From Spirogloea muscicola (lineage: Eukaryota; Streptophyta; Zygnematophyceae; Spirogloeales; Spirogloeaceae): a DNA stretch of 64,000 nt. The translations under genes and the position numbers were made by a program. The DNA lies in the NCBI GenBank assembly GCA_009602725.1, contig WELB01000064.1, positions 425,751 to 489,750 of the forward strand. The letters run 5' to 3'. This document shows positions 20,500 to 31,255 of the stretch, piece by piece (positions within the stretch are counted from its first letter, which is position 1; each line of letters opens with the position of its first letter). The notes under the pieces are model-generated. The model made no database searches. It saw only the letters and a list, made by a program, of their open reading frames with translations, and was not told the DNA's origin.

Positions 20500-21256
20500 A
20501 GTACTATCATGCAAGAGGTGCATGAGCCCTATAGTGGTCATTTGGGTATGGGAAAAACAAAGAAAGCTATTCAGCTTCTCTTTTGGTGGCCAGGCTTGAA
20601 AGCCCAAGTACAGCCTTTTGTGAAGACTTGCGCCACCTGCCAGCGTAGTAAGGCACGCTCTCACAAGCCTGCCGGACTGCTCCAATCTTTGGAGATTCCT
20701 CCGCGGAATTGGTCTGATGACAGTGTGGAATTCATCACCCAACTCCCCAAGACGCGAACAGGCTATGATGCCATTGTCGTGTTTGTGGATCGGCTAAGTA
20801 AATTGGTGCATTTCGCACCTACGACCACCAAAGTGTCCGCTCAGGAATTTGCTGGTATCTTCGTGGACCGTGTATGGAAACTGCACGGAGTGCCGAAGCG
20901 AATCGTGTCTGATCGCGACCCTCGCTTCACGGGTTACTTCAGACGCGAAGTGTGCAGGCTTATTGGCACTGCGTAGTTGCCGACGAGGGAGAGTTTCAGG
21001 TGGAGAAGATCTTGTCTCACAGCGACAAACTCCGTGAGCGACGAAAGTTCCGAAAGTACCTTGTCAAGTGACTAGGTTATGGACCAGAGCACAATCCCTG
21101 GGAACCGGCGGCCAATCTTGCCCGTTGACGCCCCGTTCTCCGTAAGTATCTTGCCAAAGGCCATTCCCCTTTGCGTTGTAGTACCACACACCCCCGTCGA
21201 ACTTAACCTCGTCGGGATCGTGCCCCCTTGACTTGTTCCCGAGGACGTGAACACCT

Positions 21257-21269
21257 AAGTGGGGAGGAA
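21257..21269 (+). promoter_or_regulatory. Polypurine tract
   Basis: AAGTGGGGAGGAA immediately precedes the LTR start at 21270. The same tract precedes the LTRs at 30376, 32586 and 37675, and inverted at 9271. It is the expected plus-strand primer of Ty3/gypsy reverse transcription. Confidence 0.85.
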
Positions 21270-22050
21270 TGTAACATTCCCATCGTTACGTGACGTTTAA
21301 CCGCGTGATGTGATGCGCGGTGTAACGCGCCTGTCAGCAATGTGACGCACAGGCGCGCCGCCTCCAGCAGAGGCGGGGGTTCCTGACTTGCGGAGAGAAG
21401 CTCCTCGGCATATTCTGGTATTTGCCGACACACTCATAAGACGTGTATGTGACACGTGTGGCGCGCCCGTGATGCCGCGCCACACCCGTGCGCACTGGCG
21501 GCTCCGCAAGCCGGCCCCGCAGGGCGCCGCTCGGCGGCGCCGCAGGCTGGCCGCCGTTGGCAGCCACTGGCCGCCACTGGCCGCCACTTCCAGAAGGAAG
21601 CCGCGTGGCCTGGCCACGTACTAGATTCCCCTTGTCGGGCCCGCCTTCTCGAAGGAGGGCCCTGAGACGAACCTCCTATAGACTCCTGGGGAGGGTGGCA
21701 CGTGAAGCACTACAAGTAGGGCTGAGAGCAGACTCGGGTCACTCGGTCAACCTCAGTGAAGCCCGCGAGAGAGAGGCGCAGCCCTGCTGCTGCCTGCTGC
21801 CGCAGCCCGTCGCCGCATCCCGTCGTTGCAGATCTTCATCGGGTCTCTATAAGTAAGACTGTGACTGCAGTCGCTGGCCCGTACCTGAGAGGTTAGCTGC
21901 TGCCTGTCGGCAGCATCTCAGGGTAAGACTTCCGCTGTGCAGAACACGTGGTGCTTCGCTGTGCTGGGGGTTTGTCTCTAAACCCCAATATCCGAAACCA
22001 ATAAGGACGTCCTAACCCCTAATTGTCTGTATAGGGCTTAGAACGCTTCA
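21270..22050 (+). repeat. LTR-A shared by two element remnants
   Basis: A complete 781-bp LTR-A (TGTAACATTCC ... GAACGCTTCA). It follows a polypurine tract, so it is the 3' LTR of the upstream pol remnant, yet leader and gag sequence begin directly after it, as for a 5' LTR. The following 80 bases correspond to the end of the leader (CTGACTTGATCC), with primer site and most of the leader deleted. Confidence 0.8.
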
Positions 22051-23690
22051 GCCTCTGACTTGATCCTTCAGTGTAAGGTATCAGGCCTGGAGCTTCTCTA
22101 GATCGTCGGCGAGGTCCTCGTCCTCAAGAGTTGGAACGGCCGGTGGAGGAGGACTTGAGCACGTGCTGGAGTCCGGCAACGGCTGCAGCATGTACGGCAA
22201 GGTTCATGCCGAGCTCAATGCGCGAAATGAACATGATGTCATTCGTATGAGGAATATCGATTTTGAAGAATATGTGCGGCGCTTCCACATGCTGCTGTCA
22301 AAGCTCAACACCAAGCTTATTGGACAACGCTGACCAATTTCAACCTTTCTAGGCGGGGCTGCCAGAGCACGTGGCCCTCCTTGCCTAATCGGGTACTGTG
22401 ACCTTCCAGCCGGTGGACACTTTGGACCGCCTGATTGTGCAGGCGCGTATCACTCTCGCCACCTACCCGCGAAAACGTCCCCTGGCAGAGGTCGTCGACC
22501 CGGCTGCGCCTTTATCTTTGAAGCGTCGCCCTAGTCGTATGCCTAGCACCAGTGCTAAGCCCTATGTGGGGCCACGGCGCCCAGCGAAGCCCGTGGCCTT
22601 CGTTCCCGAGAAGACGCGCTTGCTACCGGTGTGGTCAGAAGGGCCACCGCATCCGCGATCGCACCCAAGCTCCTGAGCACCCCTCGTCAAGCAGATCCGC
22701 TCCACCCGGCCCCAAGGGGCAGTATAAAGGCAAAGGAGATCGTGAGTGCCCTTCCTTTACTCCTCTGTGGAGTCCTCAACTGCATGTGCGAATGCTTATT
22801 TGCCCGTGTAGGACATGCTTGTCCGCAGTTTCCTGTCCTAGTGTTACGCTCCCTGCATATGCTAATGCAAACTTTGGTGAATGGTGGTCCCCTTCTTGTC
22901 TAGGTTCCCCGCAACCAAGTGCAACCAAGTCAGCTGCTCAGATGTATCTAGTTTGGGTATATCATCATGGAGCTAACGACCCTGTGTTTTTCATCGTAAG
23001 ATGCATGCGAGGACTGAATTCTCCACCCCAACCGGGCCTGTCCCTGCTCTGTCGCTACACAGCAGGCCATCCCCACGTCGTCCCTGGTGCTGCTGAATCA
23101 CCTACGAAAAAGCTCATCTATGTGCTTTGCAAATGTAGTCTCGCTTCTGTGGGTGACGTCGCACTTTGTGCTTCGACGCCCAGTATGCCTTTTACCGGCA
23201 TAGCGGCTGGTCAGCCAGCCCAGATCCTTGTAGACACGGGTGCTTCTGTATTCTGTGTTAGTGAGACTTTTGTGTGTAACAATGGCTTGCCTTTGCAAAC
23301 TGTTATTGTCTTGCAGGCTACATTGGCCAATGGTCAAAATATAGGTTTTGGGCCTTTGCAAAGTGCCCCTTCGCATCCAAAGCTACAGGACGGTTGTGTC
23401 TTGACATGTCATTAATTTGGCGTCTGCCTTTGATGTATCTTAGGCGATGATTGGCTCTGTGCCACCGCGTCTGTGCTTGATTGTAAGCAGCGCACTTGTG
23501 TCGGCCGAAGTGGTCTTCGTCGTTTCAAATTGCACAACGTCGACATTACCTGTGTACCACCACCCATGCAAGAGTCTTTCTGCGGCTTTCACCTGTGCGG
23601 ATGAAGAAGCCCCTTCGCAAAGAACCAGCTTCGGCTGCGTCTGGGTGTTGTGCTAAGTGCTGAGTCCCCCCCTGACTCTGATATGAGTAT
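22051..23690 (+). pseudogene. Ty3/gypsy gag-protease remnant with broken zinc knuckle
   Basis: The gag segment MYGKVHAELNARNEHDVIRMRN (split across codons near 22190-22260) matches the gag of the LTR-A element. A zinc knuckle at 22621-22662 reads CYRCGQKGHRIRD, but its last cysteine codon is CGC (Arg, 22660-22662). A retropepsin follows with VDTGAS (DTGA at 23233-23244). Reading frames shift near 22380 and 23415, and the sequence fades after a GDDWLCATAS-like end near 23470. No RT follows; an inverted LTR-like sequence begins near 23700. Confidence 0.82.
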
Positions 23691-23699
23691 CGTGGCCTC

Positions 23700-24293
23700 A
23701 AGTAGTACGTGTAGTGACTCGACCCCTGTAGACAAGCAATTATGCGGTCTAAGTCCTTGTTAGGTTCGGACGTTGGGGTTTAGGAGCAAACCCCTACACC
23801 GTGAAGCACCTCGCGCCTCAGCGCGCAGCGGAAGTCTCGCCCTGTGGTGCCGCCGTCAGGCGGCGTCTCCACCTCCCGGGCACCAGCCCGCAGCTAGCCC
23901 ACCAAGGGCCGGCCACGGACGCCTTGCAGCACGCCAGCAGCGTCCTGCGGTGGCGGGCTGCAGCAGCAGGCGCGGCAGCAGGGCTGCGCCGCTTTCGGGG
24001 CTTCACTGATCCGAACTGGTATCCGTGTCTCTGCCCCCAGACTCCTAGTGCTCCCAGTGCCGCCTTCCCTCAGGGGCGCATGGGGTCGCTCCATGGCCCA
24101 CCCCGCGGGGCGGGCCACATGCGGTCCCCCCCCGAGGGGCAGGCCTGCCGAGGGGAAGGCCCCGCTGGCGGGGCCGACGTGTCGAGGCGCCGGGGTGGAC
24201 ACCGCGCCACCGCGACCCCCGTGCGCCGGGCGCCAGGGTGGACACCGTGCTACCACGGCCCCGTGCGCCGGGCGCCAGGGTGGACGCCGCGCC
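23700..24293 (-). repeat. LTR-like sequence, minus orientation, unassigned subfamily
   Basis: Has the inverted R-U5 marks of the LTRs here (GCAGCGGAAGTCT, CAAACCCCTACACCGTGAAGCAC) and a GCAGCAGG-rich core, but its U3 differs from LTR-A to LTR-D. 24178-24293 holds three diverged copies of a roughly 45-bp unit around GCGCCAGGGTGGACACCG. It probably represents a further LTR subfamily closest to LTR-B. It abuts the LTR-D start at 24294. Confidence 0.6.
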
Positions 24294-24326
24294 TGTAACA
24301 TTCCCTCCGTTTGAGAGTGCCAACGG
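24294..24326 (+). repeat. LTR-D first 33 bp (left part, split by insertion)
   Basis: TGTAACATTCCCTCCG onward is the start of LTR-D. Its continuation is at 31256, on the other side of the complete LTR-A element. The bases AACGG at 24322-24326 are duplicated at 31256-31260. Confidence 0.88.
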
Positions 24327-25248
24327 TGTAACGTCCCCACCGTTACGTGACATTTAACCTTGGGTTAAACGCTAACGCGTGGTAACGGCACGCGGCCCCG
24401 GTATCGTTGGCGTGCAACACGTGGGCGACGCGCGCCAGTGACGCGCGGCGCACCGCGGCTCGCTGGAGCTGTCGCCGCAGGGCCGCCTGGGCCCCCGGGC
24501 CATGGCCGCCGCGCCGCGCAGGGCGGCACCGCGCAGTACGGCACCGCGCCGCGCAGGGCGGCACCGCGCAGGGCGGCACCGCGACGCACCCGTCGGCAGC
24601 ATGTCCGCCACACCGGTGAGCGCACCTCATGGCCGCTGGACTCGTAGTGACATACCTGTGACGCGTGTAGCGCTGTGACGCGCCTGGCGGCGCCGCGCAG
24701 GGCGGCACCGCGCAGGGCGGCGCCGCCCTCACGACCGTATCCCCCCGTACGGCCCGCCTTCTCGAGGTGGGCCTTGAGGCGAGCCTCCCAGAGACCCCTG
24801 GGGAGGGTGGCACATGAAGCACTAGAAGTAGGGCTGAGACCTGCCTCAGGGCACCGGTCGAAGTGAGCGAAGCCCACGCCAGAGAGAGGCGCACAGCCCT
24901 GCTGCCGCCTGCTGCCGCAGCTCGTCCACGCAGGCCTGCTGCTGCCTGCTGCCGCAGCTCGTCCACGCAGGCCTGCTGCTGCCTGCTGCTGCAGCCCGAC
25001 GCCGCAACCCGTCCCTGCGGATCTTCCTCGGCTCTTCTGAAGGTAGACTGTGGCTGCTCCCTTTGGGGACAGTTGCTGGCCCGTACCGAGAGGTGAGTCG
25101 CCGCCTGTCGGCGGCGCCTCAAGGCAAGGTATGCTGGGGGTCCACGAGGTGCTTCACTGTGCTGGGGGTTTGTCTCTAAACCCCAGCGACCGAAACCAAT
25201 CAGCACGTTCTAACCCTTGACTGTCTGAGAAGGGCCTAGAACGCTTCA
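24327..25248 (+). repeat. 5' LTR of the complete LTR-A element
   Basis: 922 bp, TGTAACGTCCCC to AACGCTTCA. U3 contains a 13-bp-type CGCAGGGCGGCAC tandem (24515-24590 and again 24690-24725). The R-region includes two copies of a CTGCCGCAGCTCGTCCACGCAG unit (24900-24985), where the 3' LTR has one. Confidence 0.93.
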
Positions 25249-25250
25249 TT

Positions 25251-25262
25251 TGGTATCAGAGG
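25251..25262 (+). promoter_or_regulatory. Primer-binding site (initiator tRNA-Met type)
   Basis: TGGTATCAGAGG two bases after the 5' LTR. It primes minus-strand DNA synthesis in this element class. The leader that follows (25263-25806) encodes nothing and is shared with 15026-15560 and, in part, 7880-8215. Confidence 0.9.
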
Positions 25263-25806
25263 AGTCCTTGCATCTGGCTAAGCCTCGTATATGTCGTGAT
25301 GATACGACTGACCATGCAAGTTTCCTTCTGATGCTCTGGCACTGACTAGTCTGTTGTGACTTAAGGTCCTTGCCAGAGTGTACTCGTGGATCTGCATCGG
25401 CTGGCTGAATGGTGCTGTGAACACTCGCCCGCTGCATCCACGCATCCGGGGTCGGCCAATGTCAAGTGGTTCTCCGCCCCGGCGGCAATCGCAATTGCCA
25501 GGTCAGTACTTCGCCTGCGTAACCACCTGCGGTCGGCGGATTGCCTGTCTCTTGACAAGGAGGTGAAACCGACTGCCGATGGGCGGCAAAGTCTGACTAT
25601 GTGCCAGAAACTGGTCCGTACTCCACTTCTGGCCCCTCCCTCAGCTGCGCGTGCTGCTTTGCGTTTTGGGGGTATGACCGCGCTATCATGATTGCTTTGC
25701 TTGCCTGGGGCACCAGCTTGCTCAGCAACATTGTGGTAGTATTGTCTCAGCAGTGTGTCTTATGCCAACCACTGACTTGATCCCTCACGTGTGATGGTGT
25801 AAAGGC

Positions 25807-26501
25807 ATGGAGTCTGCTGACTCGAGTGCGCAATCTAGTCCTCCTCCGCCGGCAGTACCACCGGCTGTGGTCGAGGAGATGGTGAATGAGATGGCGGGGC
25901 TCCAAGCGGCCGGCGCGAACGGCCTGACATCCGCCGAGGCGCGGCGTCTTGAGCGCCTGAGTGAGCAAGTAGAGGCTGGAGTCCCTAGTTTGGATCTGCT
26001 GGTTAATCCTGTGTTGAGGTTGTTATGCAAAGAGTGTGGTGCGAACACTGATTGCCCGCATGTGCGCGGGTGAGCAGCGGGTTCGCCGCCTCAAGGTGAA
26101 AGTAAGCCATGGCGCGCGGCTGGGCCTGTCCAGCCGTGCCAGCCTGTCAAGTATGATGGGCAACGCAGCCTCGCCGCCTGGCTCCGTGAGTTGAACATGT
26201 GGTTCGTGTTGTGTAAAGCACCTGTACCATCCCGTGTGGGAATCGCGACCACGTACCTCACGACGGATCCCGCAACTGTTTGGGCATCCACGAAGTCGTC
26301 CTCCCACCCCAGAGTGTCTGATCACTGGGACTTCTTCACCCGCTCTCTCACCATCCAGTACGGAAAGGTGCGTGCGGAGCTCAATGCCCGCAATTTGGTC
26401 GACGTCATTCGCATAGTGGGCAATGATTTCGAAGAGTATGTACGGCACATTCATTTGTTGTTGATGAAATGCGGTACAATGGACGCCAAACAGCAAGTGT
26501 A
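25807..26501 (+). pseudogene. Gag of the complete LTR-A element (frameshifted)
   Basis: ATG at 25807 begins MESADSSAQSSPPPPAVPP, with a helical LTSAEARRLERLSEQVEAG segment. The frame breaks near 26020. It resumes as LNMWFVLCKAP, HWDFFTRSLTIQYGKVRAEL and FEEYVRHIHLLLMK, the conserved retrotransposon gag core, and stops at 26501. No zinc knuckle can be found downstream, unlike the related copy at 22621. Confidence 0.8.
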
Positions 26502-27769
26502 ACGCTTCAAGGCGGGTTTCCCGCACTGCGTGGCAGTGTTGTCCTACTAAAAAATAGTCACGTTAGAAGCTGTGTCATCCCTAGATGTATGTACAAAAGC
26601 GCTGCCATGGATTTGGCAAACTGGCTTTGATGTGGGTGACAAGTGGCGTGTGTGCCACCGCGTCCTTGCTTGGCGCTCAATTCTGTGTGCGTTCTCGTCA
26701 ATGTGGTAATTGTCGCTTGTGTTTCAAAAGGACGTTCCATGTGTAACAGCTATCGGCTGTGCTGCTAGTTAGCACAGGCTTGCCGGGACCCCTCAGACGT
26801 GTACGAGTTGGGCTCTCATGTAGTAACGCCCAACCCAAGCTGGCCTAGTTGTGGCTCTATGCCCGTGGAAGTTGTGGACTTTGTCGTGAGATCAGTACTG
26901 TGTGATGCCTCAACATGGGTGGCCCCTGCTTTGGTACTCACCTTGCCATATCTCTGGTGTTGGCGGCTGGCGCGCCCTCACCATGCTTTGTGCGTGGGCA
27001 CAATCCAAATCCTGGAAGCCTATGGTGTTTGGCACTGTAGTGAGATGAGGACTGTGGCTGGCCGCCATCCTCATTGACCTAGTGGCCTCTGTGGCCCTGG
27101 TCAGTAGCACCTCGGTGTTATCTACTTCCAGTACAAGTCCATGGCTTCCCATAGCTGTTGATGATGTGATCACGGCTATGGGCTGAGTGGGTGTGCTGAG
27201 GCAGGGTTGGCGAATGTTGTCAATGCCACCTGCAGCACCTGCTGCCTGGAACTCTCTTCACCTGTACACTCCTTGCGGTGCCTACGTGTCATGCCACTTG
27301 TGTCGGGTATGGACGAGACCATGTGTGTCTCAATGTCCTGCTCGAGTGGTCTGTATGTAAGCCCGTATGTTGAGTGCGCAGATTGCGCCAGTGGTCCAGC
27401 TATGTGCCTGAGTATCTCTGTGCACTTGAGTAAGCTGCCGGCACGTGATGCCCTCAGCTGTATACTCGAGTGCATTTTGGGTACTCTGGGTGAATGCTCA
27501 TCTCCGCCTTTGGTTGTCAAAGGGTTGACCAGTATGGGATTGCTTTGACCAGCATCCTGGCAAGCTGAGCCGGAAGGCTGTATTCGAAGACGTACTCTCA
27601 CATGACTCCAGCTTTGGCTGAGTATCTCATTGTGATGACGCGCACAGACTTTCCCCCTGACTCTGCGAGTGTTGTATACTCAACATGGTGTGACTCTTGA
27701 CAATTGTCATGCGGTGCACCCATCCTCTTCGTTGTGAAGTAGGCTGGAGTCTTTAACCGTGCATCGAGT
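26502..27769 (+). other. Decayed interior of the LTR-A element
   Basis: This should hold the knuckle, protease and RT N-terminus, but I find no recognisable frame in either strand. Only a trace (GTGCACCCATCCTCTTCG near 27715, matching the GAPILF block of RT) appears at the right end. The composition is TG-rich and interrupted by many stops. Confidence 0.55.
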
Positions 27770-30150
27770 ATGAGTTCTAAACAAGCTCACTGTCAAGAAA
27801 AACAAATTTTTTGCTTAGCATTTATGAGATGTGAAATCATCTTGCGGGAGCTTACGCGTATAGCTCCCCCGCTTTGCAAAGTGGTAATGACCATTTGCGT
27901 CTCACACCTGAGGAAGTCCCGCATTTGGCTTGTTGTAGGCCACTCGGTTACTTCTGATGCAAGATGCTCCGTTTTGGTGTCACCAAAAGCACTTGCTATG
28001 TGTCAGGTTGTGATGATGAAAGTCTGTGGCCCCCTGCTGTGTGACTCTGTGCTGGTTTACCTGGTGGCAGACTGGTGTTCAGTAAAACGCCTGAGGATCA
28101 CGTACTGCACCTGCAGCATGTACTGCAATTGCTGCGTGCAGATCAACCATATGCCAACTATGTGTACAACCAGCCGGAACACACATAGGGTATGTTTAGA
28201 ACAAAGACGGGGTTTGCGTCAACCCCACCAAGTAGTAACGGACTGTAGTAGTAAGTATGCCACGGAGTGTGCCACATTAGCGTCCCTTCTTGGGATTCGC
28301 AAACTACTTTCGTAAGTTCCTATAAGGGTACGGAAGTATGGCATCTCCTCTTACGAAGCTCACTCGTAAGGACGTAAGCTGGGTGTGGACGTCCGAATGC
28401 CAGAGGGCATTCGAGGATATGAAAACGGGTCCTGGTGCATCCACCCGTTTTGGTCTTGCCTCGAGAAGGCGTGCCATTAGTAGTAGTAACGCCTCTTGAT
28501 CGGCACTGGTGCCGTTCTCAGGAGGGTCACCCCGTAGCATTTGAAGGTAACCTGCTTTGTCCTGTAGCGCGTAACTTCGCTACGGGGGAGCAAGAGCCCC
28601 TTGCTGTTGTGCACGCCCCTACACTGTGGCGATGCGATCACGAGGGTGTTGAATTTACGGTCATAACGGATCACCGTTGACCTACTTTCACACACAACAG
28701 CAAATGAGCAGGCGTCAAGCACAGTGAGCTAAGTGCATGGCCACATTCCGTTTCCAGTGATTGTACCGCTCTGGAAGTATGAATGTTGCGGATTCGGTAA
28801 CCCGCAACATTGCAGGGGCTGCTGTGGCGGCTGTCTTGCACGCTTCAGGGGTTCAGACCTCAGACGTGCGGCCTACTCGTGGAGCTGCTCGGCAGTCCAC
28901 CGCCAACCTCTCTGAGCTTTATGTGCGTATTCGTGATGGGTATGGCACAGACCCATGGTTTGCAAGTGAACAAGTGAAACCAATACACGCACACTAGTAA
29001 ATGGCCAAGGCTTCTGGTGGCGAGGTGACGCCATAGCAGTCCCTGACTGCAATGCCTTGCGCAGCAGTATCTTGCACGAACTGCATGAGCCTCCGTATAG
29101 TGGTCATTTGGGTATGGGAAAGACAAAGAAGGCTGTCCAGCTTCTCTTTTGGTGGCCGGACTTGAAAGTCCAAGTGGAGTCTTTTGTGAAGACTTGTGCC
29201 ACCTGCCAGCGCAGTAAGGCACGCTCTCATAAGCCTGCCGGGTTGCTCCAACCGTTGGAGATTCCTCCGAGGAACTGGTCTGATATAAGTGTGGATTTCA
29301 TCACCCAGTTGCCGATGACGCGGAATGGCCATTGTCGTATATGTGGAGTTTAATGAGTCTGAGTAAAATGGCGCATTTTGTGCCTACGACCACAAAGGTG
29401 TCAGCCAAAGAGTTTGCTGGTATATTCGTGAACCGAGTATGGAAACTGCTCGGAGTCCCCGAGCGGATCGTGTCTGACCGCGACCCTCGCTTTACGGGGC
29501 ACTTCTGGAAAGAAGTGTGCAGGCTGATTGGCACCCAGCAATCCATGTCCACGGCTTTCCATCCCCAGACAGATGGTCAGACGGAAAGAATGAATCGGGT
29601 GTTGGAAGACATACTACGGCATTTTGTAGACCCCAGCCAAAGTGACTGGGATGAGTATCTTACTCCAGTGGAGTACGCTGTGAATGATGCCTTCCACAAG
29701 TCCTACTAAGACACCCTTCTTTCTGGATTATGGTCAGCTTCCCCGAGCACCTTTACAGGTGAGGAGGTAAAGCACCGGCGAAAGAAGTATGCTGATCGAC
29801 GTCGTCGCCATGTATCCTTCGACGTGGGTGCTCAAGTGCTCTTAAGCACACAGCATCTCTCCATGCGGGCTGTAGGCACGCCTAAGTTGCTGCCAACGTG
29901 GTTGGACCCTTCGTGTAGTGCGCCTGGTCGGCAAGGTCGCATATGAGCTGGATACTTCGGTACCATGGAAAGTCCACAGAGTTTTCCATGTGTCCCAGCT
30001 CGAGCCATTTCATGCAAATGGTTGTGTCCAACCGGCCCCACCTCCCCTTATCGTCGAGGATGAGGAAGAGTATGAGGTGGAGGAGATCTTGTCTTACCGC
30101 GACGAACTCCGTGGGCGACGTAAGTCCCGAGAGTATCTTGTAAAGTGAAA
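27770..30150 (+). pseudogene. Pol of the complete LTR-A element (RT remnant, RNase H, integrase, chromodomain)
   Basis: RT is recognisable only by nucleotide similarity (27770-28320); the YLDD region is destroyed (near 28060). RNase H blocks occur near 28440-28900, including LNVADxVTRN and the LSELYVRIRDGYG linker. The integrase has HLGMGKTKKAVQLLFWWP with the H-H-C-C finger, Asp in VDFITQLP (29294-29296), a frameshift near 29338, then VSDRDPRFTGHFWKEVC and AFHPQTDGQTERMN. The C-terminal chromodomain (EEEYEVEEILSYRDEL) ends at a stop near 30148. The right half is better preserved than the left. Confidence 0.85.
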
Positions 30151-30362
30151 GGCTATGGGCCTGAACACAATACGTGGGAACCTTGGGGCCATCTTGCCCA
30201 TTGCCCGTCCGTTCTCCGTAAGTATCTTGCAAAGAAGCAACTCCCTCCTTTGCGTTGTACTTCTAAAGTCGTCAAACAGATTGCACGTCAGAAGTAATCC
30301 ACGTGTAATCTTCCCTTCCGTACTCATGTACCGTTCCGTCATTCCCGAGGACGTGAACATCT

Positions 30363-30375
30363 AAGTGGGGAGGAA
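30363..30375 (+). promoter_or_regulatory. Polypurine tract of the LTR-A element
   Basis: AAGTGGGGAGGAA directly before the 3' LTR start TGTAACGTCG at 30376, identical to the tract at 21257-21269. Confidence 0.88.
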
Positions 30376-31255
30376 TGTAACGTCGCCACCGTTACCCAAG
30401 GTTAAACGCTAACGCGTGGTAACGGCACGCGGCCCCTGTATCGTTGGCGTGCGACACGTGGGCGACGCGCGCCAGTGACGCGCGGCGCACCGCGGCTTGC
30501 CGGAGCTGTCGCCGCAGGGCCGCTCGGGCCCCCGGGCCATGGCCGCCACGCCGCGCAGGGCGGCACCGCGCAGTACGGCACCGCGCCGCGCAGGGCGGCA
30601 CCGCGCAGGGCGGCACCGCGACGCACCCGTCGGCAGCATGTCCGCCACACCGGTGAGCGCACCTCATGGCCGCTGGACTCGTAGTGACATACCTGTGACG
30701 CGTGTAGCGCTGTGACGCGCCTGGCGGCGCCGCGCAGGGCGGCACCGCGCAGGGCGGCGCCGCCCTCACGACCGTATCCCCCCGTACGGCCCGCCTTCTC
30801 GAGGTGGGCCTTGAGGCGAGCCTCCCAGAGACCCCTGGGGAGGGTGGCACATGAAGCACTAGAAGTAGGGCTGAGACCTGCCTCAGGGCACCGGTCGAAG
30901 TGAGCGAAGCCCACGCCAGAGAGAGGCGCGCAGCCCTGCTGCCGCCTGCTGCCGCAGCTCGTCCACGCAGGCCTGCTGCTGCCTGCTGCTGCAGCCCGAC
31001 GCCGCAACCCGTCCCCGCGAATCTTCCTCGGCTCTTCTGAAGGTAGACTGACTGTGACTGCTCCCTTTGGGGACAGTTGCTGGCCCGTACCGAGAGGTGA
31101 GTCGCCGCCTGTCGGCGGCGCCTCAGGGCAACGTATTCCGCTGCGTGTCCACGTGGTGCTTCACTGTGCTGGGGGTTTGTCTCTAAACCCCAGCGACCGA
31201 AACCAATCAGCACGTTCTAATCCTTGACTGTCTGTGAAGGGCCTAGAACGCTTCA
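30376..31255 (+). repeat. 3' LTR of the complete LTR-A element
   Basis: 880 bp, nearly identical to 24327-25248: a 63-codon open stretch at 30712-30903 translates identically to that at 24675-24866. Differences are scattered single bases, a short deletion near the start (CGTGACATTT missing) and one fewer R-region repeat unit. Confidence 0.93.

Larger units (their letters stand above)
17897..21269 (+). pseudogene. Ty3/gypsy pol remnant split by a solo LTR
   Basis: The RT N-part ([10 protein letters not shown] ... [15 protein letters not shown]) runs to 18077, is broken by LTR-D, and resumes at 19176 with RALNKFTVKN and an intact YLDD (19462-19473). RNase H follows (DASLIGFGAVLLQEG near 19900; TDHCPLTYF near 20090). 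A telomere-like tract then replaces a few codons (20466-20499). The integrase (20509-20976) keeps its H-H-C-C finger and VSDRDPRFTGYF, but its first acidic residue is Glu (VEFITQLP) where the copy at 29291 has Asp. The integrase is cut after GTA; a short chromodomain part (EVEKILSHSDKL) and the polypurine tract (21257-21269) follow. Multiple frameshifts; non-functional. Confidence 0.87.
24327..31255 (+). mobile_element. Complete-ended LTR-A Ty3/gypsy chromovirus, AACGG TSD
   Basis: A 6.9-kb element with 5' LTR 24327-25248, primer site 25251-25262, leader, gag from 25807, decayed protease-RT, RNase H, integrase, chromodomain, polypurine tract 30363-30375 and 3' LTR 30376-31255. AACGG flanks both ends. 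It lies inside LTR-D. The two LTRs differ by few substitutions plus small indels, including one extra roughly 38-bp unit in the 5' LTR, so the insertion is young. The interior is badly damaged (frameshifts in gag, RT and IN; no recognisable frames at 26.5-27.7 kb), so it was probably moved by proteins from another copy or decayed unusually fast. Confidence 0.93.
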
